This document shows positions 1-13,800 of a stretch of DNA of 64,000 nt, piece after piece. A model generated the notes under the pieces. That model saw nothing but the letters and a program-made list of their open reading frames with translations, made no database searches and had not been told where the DNA came from. Position 1 is the stretch's first letter; every line of letters begins with the position of its first letter. Position numbers and translations under genes: made by a program. The stretch comes from Chiridota heheva (lineage: Eukaryota > Echinodermata > Holothuroidea > Apodida > Chiridotidae): contig JAIGNY010002788.1 in NCBI GenBank assembly GCA_020152595.1, positions 929,001-993,000 on the forward strand, read 5' to 3'.

Positions 1-1521
1 CTCTGTACAGGAATATCCTTTTACTACTATTTACAATGCTAGTAATTACAAAATATCACAAATCCAAGACATTCTTTGTTGACACAATACTCCAAATTGA
101 TTTTGTCAATATGAAAGTTTTCAACGTAGAAATACAAAAAACTCAGCACATTACCCATGCTGTATAACTATGACAAAACAAGGAATAGTTTAATAATAAG
201 GCTACCTACTTGAAAGACAGTGTATAGGGTATGGTTACAATATTACCTTATGAAAATCTCATATGTTCAAGTAGAGCAGCTTATGTCAGTAAGATCAATT
301 TTAGTAGGCCTTTAAACATCTATAATAATTTTCTAATTTATTTCGTTTTACAACAAAATTTTGGACTTGCAGAATTGTTCAATTTCGAACACAACGTCGA
401 AATTATTTTTGTGATGTATAAATGTAAAGACTGTATGCAACAAACCCATAGCCAGCAATATCAAAGAGGGGTTTGTATTTCATATCAAAGGGTCCTTAAT
501 CATGCAGTATCTCAAAAACTAAATTACAATAGAGTGGGGTTGTTGGGGTCTTTCATGCTATCGCAATAATCGAAAACTATTTATTCATTCTTTAGAGAGG
601 GACGGGGGATGTGCAAATAAACAGTCACTTTTTTTTTTTCTTCAATAAACCGCTCAAATTACAACAGGTGATAAGAAAGTCAGATCCAAAGGGTACTTTT
701 TTTCAAAAAAGGGGGTTCGTTCGCTCGGATGCTTAGCTACGGACATGTTTAATTCTTGTCATTTTCTCCAAGATTGTAGTTATTGAAAATGATGCGAATG
801 CTTTATATGTATACAGTAGATGACTGGTGCTTTAGTTGATATCCAAATCATCTTCTTTTTCACACCGACTACTTGCCTTCAAAAATTTCTCATCAAGGAT
901 TAAAAACAAGGAATAACAGACAAAAATAGAGAGGTTATGCATATGCATAACCCACAAATCTGCAAAATACATTTGCATAAAACACCTAGAAATAAAATTA
1001 AAAAAGCTCTTGAATGGATCAAATGACTCTTATGGGAATTGTTACTATTTTCATGGTGTAATAAGAAGGCAAATAGTATGCCCACCTGTCCATACATATT
1101 ATGCTTACCTGTCCATACACATTGAATAGATGGTATCTAAATAATATTTTCATTCTGAAACAATTCTGTCAAGTCTTTGTACATCATAATCATATATTCT
1201 TTACTGCCTTCCACTCCATTTGAGTAAGCGTACCTCTAACAAGATGACACAGCCAGGAGCAAGTATACCTCTTAATATACATCAAATCATATTGCACTTT
1301 TCTTCAAATGGTTTTCCATCGACCAACAACATTCACTGTTCTTCATTTAGCAAAGAATTTGATGTAGACCAAAGCACCCAAGACACAGACTTCCAGAAAG
1401 ATGATGAAAAGCAGCAGTAATTTGTTAGTGATGACCCTAGAAAAGAGAGTCATTGTCAAGAACTGATAATTGCAGACGAGTGGATTTTGTCCCCATTTTG
1501 ACAAATGACAAATTTACATGT

Positions 1522-1860
1522 CAAAAAACAAATATTTTTAAGTCATAGTAAAATGCATTAAAACAGCACATGACAAATAAACATGACAAAAGTACAAAAA
1601 ACCCATTATGTTAAGTTATAGTAATATGCATTAAAACAGCACATTAGAAATATACATGTCAAATGTAAGGTCTAATGCAATAAACAAAATAATTGATTTT
1701 GACTTGCTGATGAAGTTGTTTAAATCCATATTATTATGATTTAAAAGTAATTTTTCTAGTTTTCTATTGCTATTGAATTATCTGAACTGTAGATAATCAC
1801 AAAATGGCACAAAAAACAAACATTTTTAAATCATAGTAATTTGCATTACAACAGCATTAA
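1522..1860. repeat. Three diverged copies of a ~49-bp AT-rich unit
   Basis: Copies at about 1522-1570, 1595-1642 and 1810-1860 share the order: A-rich run, TTTTTAAGTCATAGTAA-like core, TGCATTAAAACAGCA. The first two are about 73 bp apart and the third about 215 bp further on. The function is unknown; local duplication inside the intron is the simplest reading. Confidence 0.6.
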
Positions 1861-3639
1861 TATAACACACATTTGTCATGTTAAAATGGGGATGCTATAC
1901 AAGCTAACCTAACATGCGCAATAGGCTTCATGCAGAAACATTCAAAGTTGCACTTCAACTTTGTACTTATGCTTTACCCATTCATACTTTCCAGTTATCT
2001 CATGAAGGTACCACAGCTTAACAGCACAAAATTGGATGATTCAACCCGATTTTCAAAACTGATTATATTTAACAAAATTTAAAAGGAAATATTGTGGTAA
2101 TTATCTGTATGTTAACTTACAGTTCTTATTGCACATGGTATATTTCACATTAAATAATACAAATTTGATAATTAAAAAACTGATTCTGATGCAAAAAATA
2201 GAGGACTTCACAGAACTTGTATCCTCTGTATACCATTAAACAACAAAATTTCAAATATTTTTCATTTTTAGAAAGAAAATGTATTCCCCTCCCCCCCCCC
2301 CCCCCACACACGCACACTTTTTTCCAAATTTGTATCGTTTGTATGGTGATATTTTGCATCTAAGCATGATTTTGTGATTTACCTGCCCACTTTTGACTTT
2401 GCCCCCTACTTTCGGTAGGCAAATCCCACCCATGCCTGCAGTAAACAAAATGTTACATCAGTAAATGGTTATAAATGAATAAAGAGGTACTCAGCTGACA
2501 AGTAAGGGAATTTTATTATGATGGTCCTCAAAATTATCTTGAATACAAACAATGGTAATGGAAAGTCTCTCGTATGCGAGCATTCAAAATCAAGTTTTCC
2601 CAAAAATGTACAATGCTTTTCATACTACACCCCCCCCCCCCCCATCCTTTCTCACAGACATTGTTGTGCTATTCATACTTCTTCCCTCAAGGTCATTATC
2701 ACAGTTGACCATGGACATCCAAATGTTCTAGGAGTGTCAAGATGTTTCTCTCATAATTACCATTTTTTTCACAATACATGATCAGCTCTCTTGAAAATCA
2801 GAACCTCTGATACAGGTTTGAGATTGGGGGCCAGGACCAATCAGGCGAAGAGGTAAAGTCCTATTTGAAAACTGGAAATTCATGCAAATTTGAATAAAAA
2901 AATACCCTCACTGTTGGGCCAAGTGCTCCTTTAACCATCTTACCTCTTTCCTATAGTTCTGATTACTTTTCTGCTGTGTGTTATACTTGCATCCATATTG
3001 TCTAGCTGTTGATTAGAAAATATACAACTTTAAGTACACTTTTCAATTTAACTATGATAGTTAAAAACATTCTTCTAGTAAACTTTGTCTGTTGTTCCTC
3101 AATTCAGAGATTCTAAAAAATGGAAAAACTTTTTATAGAAATTGGTTATGTTACATTACAAATTTGGAATCTTAAGGCCTTATTGCAAAAGCAAATTTTT
3201 GTGTAACTTTGTGACATCACAAGGAAAGCCTCTATGAATTTCCTTGTGTAAACTTATAGCTTTCAATTCTTCACCACCCTTCTTAGAACAGCAGCAATTG
3301 AAAATGAGAAAGAAGTTTTGAATATCCATCATAATCTGAATCAAAATTGACAAAAAATTTGGACAAAATTTAAAGATTTCATTACAGATTGTGAGCTGTC
3401 TTCCTTACTGTACATACATCACACCTTTTGCATACATTAACAATTCTGTAAACTTTGAATAACTCAGAAACTACAGATAATTTTGATGTAATTTAAAGAC
3501 TACTCTGTTCATAATTTAAAGCTCGTTCTTGTGAATATAAAATCGTACCTGTCCATATACCTTTAAGGAAAACTTTTATAAGCTGTAAATTTAGTCACTC
3601 CATTATGGAAAGATTAATAATATAAATTGCCACAAATCC

Positions 3640-3890
3640 TGGATTGATGGTTGGTTTGTTAATGTTTAACGGCACCGCGACAGTTAGAGTCAAATGTGCC
3701 AAGAGGGTGTTAATAAATTATGGTGTAAGAGTTAGGATAGTGAGGAGCTGGAAGGTTTGTAAGGGAGGTAGAGGGGAAAGGCTGAATGTGGGAGAAAAAT
3801 TTACGTGAAAAGAAAGGAGTGTGTAACGTTAGGTGAGAAATGGAGGGGGGGGGGATTATATGTGGTGGAAGAGGTTGTTGTTCCTGAAAA
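3640..3890 (-). mobile_element. 3' end fragment of a LINE of the same kind as 5105-7412
   Basis: On the minus strand the segment ends in a sequence of the form TGCCGTTAAACATTAACAAAC, and further in carries the complement of GAGTCAAATGTGCCAAGAG. The larger LINE at 5105-7412 has the same arrangement at its 3' end, where the complement of GGGTCAAATTGTGCC precedes CCATTAAACTCGCATCAAAC and an (AAAC)n tail. The purine-rich plus strand from 3720 to 3890 resembles the 3' untranslated part of that element. No reverse transcriptase sequence remains, so this is a strongly 5'-truncated copy. Confidence 0.55.
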
Positions 3891-4635
3891 GAACCCTAAA
3901 ATACTTAAACACTGGAAAGGTTATTGCAACCAGGTCAATGTTATTACCATCTGTCTACATGAATTAGTTTCAGTTTTAAGCACTGAGGCTTTAAAATGTC
4001 TATCAAACAGCCCTAGATATTTAAACGAACTAAAAGTAATTATAGGTACTTATCTTTTGCTAATTTCCTGACATATTCAATGGTTTTTAAGCCAAAAAAT
4101 CTCAGGAAAACATACAATATACAAACTATTTCGAGGAAAGTAAGTTTGTGATGTCACAACTAGTCTGATTTCAGTTTATTTCTTTATGAGTGAGACAGAA
4201 AATTTTACTTGAGTATCTCCTTAATGGGATAAAAGACTTTTGAATACTTTTTTTTGCAATTTTGTTTACATTTGGAGATGAACTTGTTTGACCACTGATC
4301 TAATCTCAGCTAATCCTTTCAAGGAATGTAGCTATATTTGATTACTACAAGTTTAACAATATCCATATCATCATTTTGATGAGAAAGATTATATTAACGC
4401 CATGAATGGATGAGCTTGAAGCACAAAACAAATAGAATTACAATAGACTTACAGCATGCTTTCAACTTTGTCAAAAAATAAATGATTCTAAAAATTCTTG
4501 GAACTTTGATCTGTCATTACTGTGCAGGCTCAGAAAAAAAAAATGGTTTTACATTTTGAGATTCTAAATCATACATATAAATTTTCTATACATCACTTGT
4601 AGTTTAAGGCACTTGAGAAAAAGAAAATTACTTAC

Positions 4636-4809
4636 TCTCTCTCTTGTTCTGATAAGTTGATCTTTTTGTCCGCTAAGGTCATCAATAATACCAGACCCAA
4701 TCTCGTCTGTTTCAATGGCTAGTCTATGCGTGCGTTCCAGACTCTCTCCTGTTCTATGAAGAGTCTCTGTGCCTTCCATTAACCGTACTCTTGCTGAATT
4801 TTCAAAATT
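4636..4809 (-). CDS. VTI1B: VTI1B exon 5: start of the SNARE motif
   Basis: The exon is 174 nt, 58 codons, phase 0 at both ends. The acceptor reads TTCTTGTAG before AATTTTGAA, and the donor reads GAGAGA followed by GTAAGT. It encodes NFENSARVRLMEGTETL, then the heptad-patterned helix ERTHRLAIETDEIGSGIIDD and LSGQKDQLIRTRER. The glutamine of LSGQKD sits where Vti1 proteins carry the zero-layer glutamine. An ATG inside the exon (4779) is an internal methionine, not the gene start. Confidence 0.9.
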
Positions 4810-7800
4810 CTACAAGAATGCAAAGACAAGACAATGAGAGGTTGTGGGACATTTCATGCTTAATATTGCAATGAAAACAATGGTAGTACGCAATGATGAA
4901 AACTATTTTTTTAAAGAAGATGATCGTTCTGGAAGCTGTCAAACATCACAATTAATGGAACACAACAATCAATCTTCCAAAGAATAATTCAAAAAACATC
5001 ATTTAAGTTTAATCCACATCAATCTGTGTTATATGAAAAAATCACAACAATTTGCATTCATAAATAAACATAAAAACACTGATTCAACAATCAAACATAA
5101 ATCTTTGTTTGTTTGTTTGATGCGAGTTTAATGGCAACACAACAGCAAGGGTCAAATTGTGCCTGAGAGGTTAAATCATTCCAGAGGTAGGAAGAAGAGT
5201 AAACAGGGGGAGATTGAGAGAAACATGAGAAGTAAAAGCCAAAAAGCTGGGGTCGAGAGAGGTGTATGGGTGGAAAAATTATGTAGAGAGAGAGGGGGTG
5301 GGGAAGGACGACTAAATATGGTTGTAGAGGGAAGCATGATGAAGGAAGGAGATAATCTTATCTGGAGGTTTTTTTTTTTTTAAAAGAGCTCGGCTACCGA
5401 GTTGTGGGCAGCAAGGGAAGCTCTGGGAAGGTTTTACAGGGGCAAGCAAGGAGAATGTGATGGACTGTGAGGGTGCAATGGTAACTGTTGCAGAGGGGTG
5501 GGGGAGCCAGTAAGGAGGTGGGAGTGAGTGAGGTGGGTGTGACCTATTCTCCTATTGGAGAAGGCGGGTAATGTGGACGTTGTAGACAGGGGATAGGTTG
5601 TGAGTAGTGGGTCTGATCAGAATGGTGGGCTGGATGACGTGGAGTTTGCTATCAATTTGGGAGTCTTATGAGGTTTGCCAGCGGTCACGAATAAGGGAAG
5701 CGATAAGCAGTTTGATGTCAGAAATGGTTTGGGGAAAAGGGGTAGGACGAGGTTGAAGGCAAGCTTAGCGGCTGCATCAGCTCCATCATTGCCAGGGATG
5801 CCAACATGGCTGGGTATCCAGAAGAAAAGACTGTTTCCTACGGAGGGGGGGCCAAAGGAATTTACGGAGGATGAGGTGAGATGTGGGGTTATCCCATTTA
5901 ACATTAAGTAATGAAGGTGTAAGGACAGCCTTAGAGTCAGAGAAGATGGCCAAGTGGCTGAGCGGAGAGTATTCAATAAAGTTGAGGGCGAGGAGGATGG
6001 CCTTGGCCTCGGCTTAGAAGATGGAAGAGTAGTCGGGAAGCCTGCTACTGAGGTTGATGTCTTGGATGACGGCAGCAGCAGCTGTCTTGTTGCCTTCCTT
6101 GGAGCCATCAGTATAGATGGGAAGTATAGTTTGAGAGTTGGTCTTTGATTAACTTGTGGAGGTTGATGAAGAGGTTAGGGTGGGTTTGGGTTTTGTGATG
6201 AGTGGAGAGGTCCAGGTGGATAGTAGGGAGGGGGTGGTGCAGGGGGGGTGGTGCAGGGAGGGGGTGGTGCAGGGAGGAAAAGTAAGCCAGGAGAAAGTGC
6301 TGAGAGTGGTGAAATTGATGCCGAGATGGAGAAGGTCTGATTTGATGCTTAAGGTGAAGGGAGGGGATAGGGTTTTAGTCCTATCAAAGAGGGTGGAGAA
6401 ATTGGAGTATCTAATGAGGTTGTAAACAGGGTTCTGGGTATTGGTGAGGGCTCTAAAAGCATAGGAGAGGCTAAGTTTCTACATCTTAGCAGGAAGGGGG
6501 GTTCTTGGCTTCAACATGAAGGCTGGTGATTGGGGAGGTCCTGTAGGCACCCAGACAAAGCCTGAGGGCTTTATTTTGGATGGTGTTGATGTGATTGAGG
6601 TAAGAATTGTGAGCGACACAGTAGACAATATTGCCGTAGTCAAGCTTGGCACAAATGGTGAACCTCAAGATTTTGAGGCGAGCATGACGGTTCGCACCCC
6701 AAGTGGTATTGGAGAGGAGGCGGAGAATGTTAAGGGAGCTGTTGCAATTCTGCTTCAGGTTGGTGATGTGTTGTTTGTAGGAGAGCTTGTGGTCTAGAGT
6801 TAAACCCAGGAACTTAGTGTAATCAACTTTAGGGATGCGATTACCATTAAGCACGAGGTTCGAGTTGTGGTGGAGGTTGTTGAAATGACAGAAGTGCATG
6901 CAGACTGTCTTGTCTTTGGAGAATTTAAAACCATTCTTGTTGGACCAGGCTTGCAGGTGGTTGAGTTGAAGCCTATTTTTGACAAGAGGAAAGCTTGGGG
7001 AGGAATAAAAGATGGTGAAGTCGTCCACATAGAGGGCATGTTTGATGTTGGGACCAAGGTTGTCTGCTATGTTCTTAATGTTCAGGTTGAAGAGAGTGGG
7101 AGAGAGGATGCTGCCTTAGGGGATGCCCTCTTCTTGGGGATAGGGGTTGGAGAGTGGGAGAGAGGATGCTGCCTTAGGGGATGCCCTCTTCTTGGGGATA
7201 GGGGTTGGAGAGGGTGTGGCCAATACGAACTTGGAACTTCCTGGGTGAGAGGAAGTTTTGAATAAAGGTGGAGAGGTGGCCTCTGAGGCCGATGGTGTGA
7301 AGTTTGCAGATGATGCTGTATTTCAAAGTAGTGTCAAAAGCTTTCTCGAGGTCAAAAAAGATGGCAATGAGGTGTTCCTTTTTTGCAAAGGATCTCGGAT
7401 AGCGGTGTTAAGTGTGATTAATTGGTACATAAAAATAATATTTTTATATCTTAAAAGTAAATTTGAACCCCTTTTCTTATTGTGTAGTGCATCTTAGAAC
7501 ATCCTCATACAACTGAACGAATAAAACATGTTGTATACCTCACCTCACCTGTTGTATACAGAGTACAAGATCATTACTAAGCTTTCAAGATGATGTGCAA
7601 TAAATGTGTGTGCATGAAATGACTGTGAGGTGCCCTAGAGAGGACTATACCATTCTTAGACTATATATTAGCTAAAGATTGATCTATGTCAACTTTTAAG
7701 GGTTCACACCTCTTCTTCCATAGCATCAGGGGAGAAAAATCCCACTGTATTGACCGGTGCAGCCTGAAATGAGTTGCTCCTATAACTTCCATTCAATTTT

Positions 7801-10800
7801 TTCTGTCAAAAATAAAGAAAAAGTGAATTCAATTTTCTAACTTTGCACATTTATGAGCAATTAAAAAATATTACCTGTGGAATAAACATGTGATTTTGAA
7901 AAGGAATAACACCTACATATTTCTAATCATTTCTGTTTAATTGGATGTCAATAACTGACAGGTAGCATGTTTTTTAATTGATTAAAAGCTTTGACAATAG
8001 GAAATTTGACCTGCAAGTATTTTTCATCACTTATCTTGTGATAAATGAAATTAGAGAATTTACTGCTTGGCTGCTTTACATCCCAAAAGCCCTCTTGTTG
8101 GAGCATCATGTCTGCGGCCTTTGATAAACCAATTGCAGAACACTGGTTGCAAACCCGGCTGGGGATTGAGCCCATCACCCTGAGATCGACACTCAGGCGA
8201 TTTGACCATTGTGTAGGATTTATTAATAGAAAATAAATAATTAATGGGTATATTAAGCTTTGATGTAATATTACCTGTAGGTCTAACAAGATAGTGTTAG
8301 GTTTGTTGTGAAATCAGGTGGTTACGGGTATTGAATTATTATAATGTCAAAGGTATGGCATAACACATGCAATATTTCTCACTCAGCCCTATCCAGGCAC
8401 ATGCTCACTTTATTGCAAGCATGTCATGTGCCATTGACTACAAGATCTTAACAATTTTTATATGAAGATGAGTAACAGAATAGCACCACCATGAAATCTT
8501 GCTTTTCATCATTTTAGAGCAACTTTATGCCAATTTAATAAATTTTTATCTTTTTAACCATCTTAAACATTATTATCATTATTATTATTATTATTATTAT
8601 TATTACACTTATAAAGCACACATTAGTACGTAACAAAACATAATCCATGACGCTTTACAATTAACAAAAACAAAATATATAAAATTAAAACTAAATGTAA
8701 ACTAAAAAAATATAAAAATGTTAAACTAAGACTAAAAACCAAAGCAAATATAATAACCAAAACAAACTAATTTAGACTAAAACAAGATTAAAGTAAATAA
8801 GAAATTAAATAGTGGTTAATGAAAACATTGGTTTAGAAGAGCACAAATAGTTACAACTTAAAAATCAAATTAAACAAATTATAATTTAAAAATTAAATAA
8901 AATCAAGGCTGCACGGGACACTTATGATGAAAAATTAATCATATAAACGGTTAAAGATAAGTGTTTTGAGATCAGTTTTAAAAGTGGCAACGGTATTGGA
9001 TAGTTTAATCTAAGTAGGGAGGGCATTCCAAAGTCTGGGGTGCCAACTGAGAAAGACCTGTCACTGAGGTTTTGCACCGGGTACGGGGAACATTTAATAC
9101 AATACAAAATACAATTATTACTTGATCTGAGGGAATATCGGTACGATATGATTGGAAGCCAATGAAGGCACATAAAGGCAAGGAATAAACTGGAGGACAT
9201 ATCTAGGTTCAAAATTAAACGAGCTGCCATATTTTGAATCTGTTGCAAACGATTAATTGTAAAATTTGGTAAACCTTATAAAAGAGTTACAATAGTCAAA
9301 GTGTGATGTAACCAGAGTTTGTACTAGAGTTATAGAAGAGTCCACTGATAAATGTTTTCTTAGTTTTCTTATATTGGATAAGTTATCACTGGCTATTTTA
9401 CACTTTTCATTTACGTGTTTGTCCATAGACAGAATATCGTCCAAGTAAATCAAGGTATTTCACCTTTTCCTGACAGTTTGTATCCAAACAACATTGGATA
9501 GTTTCTTGAGGAGAAGGAAAAGGGGAGGGGGAAGGGGGTGAACTAATAACTACTTTAACAATTACTTACATAACATGACAAGGCAAAATAAAGTTGCATA
9601 ATCTTACAGAAGATTCTTGTTTTTCAATTTGTAAACCAAAATTGAATAAATTCACAACTCTCATTCTGGGCGAAGTTTTCATAAACATTCTTTGAACAAA
9701 AACAAACTCACTGACTGATTGCATTTTTCAGGTACTCACAAATCCCTTAAGGACTTGTTATGAATGAAGACAGTTATCAAACCTCTAATTTACTTAAAAA
9801 GTAAATGCATCAGCTCCTGAAATGAGTCAAATAACTGGTGAACTAGTAAAATAATTTCAGAAGCTAGATATTCCTTCACTTACAAGATCCTTTTGTAATC
9901 TGTCCACTTCCCTTTGTCCGTTTCTGATCTTTGATGACATTCCAATCCTGTAGCTGCCTGGCGCAACACTGGCCTCTGTCTCCATAGAATGGAGCTGTGC
10001 ACAAAATATGAGTAAAAACTTAAGTTTCAGGGAAAGATTTCAATATGTACAATGAAAATATTTATGAACACAAAAACATACTTATTCCACAGTACTGTTT
10101 TTGCCAAATGGGACAATCCACCTTGAGAGAGACTATTGCAGGAAGCAATACAACAGATGCAGTTGTTGCTTTGTGCAGTTACAGATGCAGTTGTTGCTTT
10201 GTGCAGTTACAGAGGCAGTTGTTGCTTTGTGCAATTACAGATGCAGTTGTTGCTTTGTGCAGTTACAGATGCAGTTGTTGCTTTGTGCAGTTACAGATGC
10301 AGTTGTTGCTTTGTGCAGTTACAGATGCAGTTGTTGCTTTGTGCAGTTACAGATGCAGTTGTTGCTTTGTGCAGTTACAGATGCAGTTGTTGCTTTGTGC
10401 AGTTACAGATGCAGTTGTTGCTTTGTGCAGTTACAGATGCAGTTGTTGCTTTGTGCAGTTACAGATGCAGTTGTTGCTTTGTGCAGTTACAGATGCAGTT
10501 GTTGCTTTGTGCAGTTACAGATGCAGTTGTTGATTTGTGCAGTTACAGATGCAGTTGTTGATTTGTGCAGTTACAGAGGCAGTTGTTGCTTTGTGCAGTT
10601 ACAGAGGCAGTTGTTGCTTTGTGCAGTTACAGATGCAGTTGTTGCTTTGTGCAGTTACAGATGCAGTTGTTGCTTTGTGCAGTTACAGATGCAGTTGTTG
10701 CTTTGTGCAGTTACAGATGCAGTTGTTGCTTTGTGCAGTTACAGATGCAGTTGCTGCTTTGTGCAGTTACAGATGCAGTTGTTGCTTTGTGCAGTTACAG

Positions 10801-13800
10801 ATGCAGTTGTTGCTTTGTGCAGTTACAGATGCAGTTATTGCTTTGTGCAGTTACAGATGCAGTTGTTGCTTTGTGCAGTTACAGATGCAGTTGCTGCTTT
10901 GTGCAGTTACAGATGCAGTTGTTGCTTTGTGCAGTTACAGATGCAGTTGTTGCTTTGTGCAGTTACAGATGCAGTTGTTGCTTTGTGCAGTTACAGATGC
11001 AGTTGTTGCTTTGTGCAGTTACAGATGCAGTTGTTGCTTTGTGCAGTTACAGATGCAGTTGTTGCTTTGTGCAGTTACAGATGCAGTTGTTGCTTTGTGC
11101 AGTTACAGATGCAGTTGTTGCTTTGTGCAGTTACAGATGCAGTTGTTGCTTTGTGCAGTTACAGATGCACTTGTTGCTTTGTGCAGTTACAGATGCAGTT
11201 GTTGATTTGTGCAGTTACAGATGCAGTTGTTGATTTGTGCAGTTACAGATGCAGTTGTTGCTTTGTGCAGTTTCAGTTTTTGTGCATGACAGTGAAAAGT
11301 TTTTCTTGGTTAGAAATACTACCATCTCCAAGTACAGTAATTTAGCAAGTGGATATTCTAACTTATTTGAATTTTTTTGTTAATATAGTCATAAACATTG
11401 GAACTTTTACTATGAGCAAATTCATTGAAAAGTTGAATGTTTCTCCCAAAACACCAATACTATGAAAGAAAAAAACTACTTGACGGCAACTGAAATGCAC
11501 TTACTTATTGCTAAGAGACCTTAACAAATGAAAAACATTTTAAATGCCAATGTCTTCTGTTGCTATGCACAGAGGAACAAAAACAAGCCTATGAAGTCTC
11601 AGTTGTGTCAACAAATTAACTTAATTACTATGTTAATATAGAAATTGCATAATGTAATTAAACTGTAATACAAATGCAAGAATTAACAGAATACTTTTAA
11701 ATATAAAGCAAACAAGAAAATGACCTTAAAAGAACATAACTAACTTCATGATATTTCTCGAGAAACTAACGGTTTTGCACTATATATGTTGTAAAGTTTG
11801 ATCTATAGGTTACTTTCTCTCTATTATTTGCCGCTAACCGTGAGATGCGTGCTTTTTGCATAAGCACATGAAGCAAACCGTCAAAGGGTGTTCATTTTGC
11901 ATAGCATACCCCTTGTGAATAAGTGTTTTTATATGCAAATGAGTTTTGAATTATCACGTCATGCGTTCTTTCATGATAAAACAATCATTCTAATTTCTCA
12001 TGCAGAATGTGCAACAAAGTTAAAGAAATATGCAAATATCTTAAGAAAATGATCCAAAAACATTCAAGTAATCGAAATAAATGCAAGTATATTTTGAAAC
12101 CCACGGTTATTTTCTAAATCGAAAAGGCAACATCAATGGTGGACATTCATTGCCTGAACTGTTTATCTGCCATTTGATATTCAAGTTGATATACAGAATG
12201 CTTCCACTTGGGCAGTTATCATTTATGTCCCCCTCCCCGCCCCACACGTAAATAATTTGACATAATTCCTATACAAAACTGCATATTTCCGCACATTTTT
12301 TTTTAATGCACAACCCACAACATGCTACATGTTCCTTGTTGACTTTTGTATCTTAATGATTAATTTCCTTATCCTAAACTTATCATCATAACTCCCATAT
12401 ACTTTGTACACACACTCCGATAATCGTGGCCAAAAGTGTTGGGATAAAACCGCTCAACAATTTGACAGCATTCCCCACCCCCTCCCTCTTTCAATGTTGT
12501 GCGCTTTGCAAAAAAAACTTGGTAAAATGCAAATTACTTTCAACATTGATCAACGGGAGTGGGGATTTGTCCCAACTACTTTTAACCACTATTGTAGATA
12601 CCAAACACAAAGTTACAGGTACAGTAATGTGAAAGAATAAGAGCTTAGTGCCAAACTTACAACAACTTGTGCTTCATCAATTTGCCTTTGTGCATCTCGA
12701 ATTAATTTCTTCCTTGACTCTGAAAATAGAACAAAATAATGTACATGTAAGTAAATAGTTGGCTCTGTATGCATGTACAGGTTTTGCTGTGCCACAATAT
12801 TCACATCAATCATCACCATAAAGTGAATTAATCATGAAGTGCTGTTTCAATTTTTTAAACTGTCACAATCAAATGTTTGTTTCTTGTAATTTAAGAGTAC
12901 AGTGACAGTCAAGAGTCAAATGTGCCAAGAGTGTACTATAATTACAATCAAAAACAGAGTTTTTATTTACTATGGACAAGAGCTTTTTTTGTACTATTGT
13001 GTCAAATTTTAGATTTTGTTCAGATGAAAATGTTAGAAACTAGTTTTTATCTAAATTGTTCAGTAAAATGCTTTCGAATGGAATTTCAAAGACCCCCGCC
13101 CCCTCCAAGCCAAACAGAACTTTTTCATGAGGAGTGAATCTCAAAGAGATTTATCTTGCCATCTTAAGAAGAGCTACATAAAGTAGGGGTGTGGGTAGGC
13201 CTAGGTGTGGGAAGTGTTTCAAACTATCCAATTTTGTTTGCCAGGCATGCAGCCATAAAGCAAATGACTTTATAGCTATTATATCATTATAAACTTTTCA
13301 TTTTTTTTCCCAGTTGGTTTTCATAAACAAGAAATGACTTCTTGATTATAAACAATTCACTTCAATTCAATTACAATTATTCAAATGAACTCACTGTACT
13401 AGCGAGGCCACTGGCCTTTGTCACAAAGTACAAAACATGAGTATAGTGCGCAGTGGTTGTTGTTTAACACAAAAATACAAAATTATGGCAAAAATATGAA
13501 ATTTATAGTAAAAATATGAAAATTATATCAAAAACCATTTCTAGAAGAATTAGATTCTTGATTACCAGCTGTACCAGTAAAACCTATGATGTTCATAGAC
13601 TGCACAGCAAAAACCTAAAACTCTGCTGAATTTTGATTCTTATTTTAAAACTCTTGCATCCCTGTAGTATGTATCTTCATACTCAAAACTCCTTCATTCT
13701 GAATCTCTGATTTGGAGTATGAACAATTACATACATGATCCATTTACACTAAAGCAAAGTCAATGGACTTCAACGTATGTTGTCAAAAAATTTGCCCAGA

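Larger units (their letters stand above)
1..4635 (-). other. Intronic DNA downstream of VTI1B exon 5; no exon recognised
   Basis: The donor site at 4635-4630 opens an intron that runs to the left edge of the window. I looked on the minus strand for the rest of the SNARE helix and a C-terminal membrane anchor and did not find them, so the final exon or exons are probably outside the window. The stretch holds homopolymer tracts (a C run near 2287-2304 and another near 2631-2643), a degenerate repeat at 1522-1860 and a LINE 3' end near 3640. Short open frames here show no family resemblance. Confidence 0.5.
5105..7412 (-). mobile_element. 5'-truncated non-LTR retrotransposon with decayed reverse transcriptase and RNase H (I/Jockey-like)
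   Basis: On the minus strand, from right to left, the segment encodes reverse transcriptase motifs: HLIAIFFDLEKAFD near 7350, EEGIP then stop then GSILSPT near 7120, and YVDDFTIF near 7020, the catalytic YxDD box. The thumb segment YTKFLGLTLDHKLSYKQHI follows near 6800. RNase H motifs come next: YTDGSKEGN near 6110, AEAKAILLAL near 6000, FSDSKAVL near 5940 and SHVGIPGNDGADAAAK near 5790. The 3' end is CCATTAAACTCGCATCAAAC plus an (AAAC)n tail at 5105-5125. Frameshifts, stops (one in GIPQG, one before AEAKAI) and a 58-bp duplication make it inactive. The 5' end is lost at about 7412, before most of the RT and any ORF1. It lies in the same orientation as VTI1B, inside the intron between exons 4 and 5. 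Confidence 0.85.
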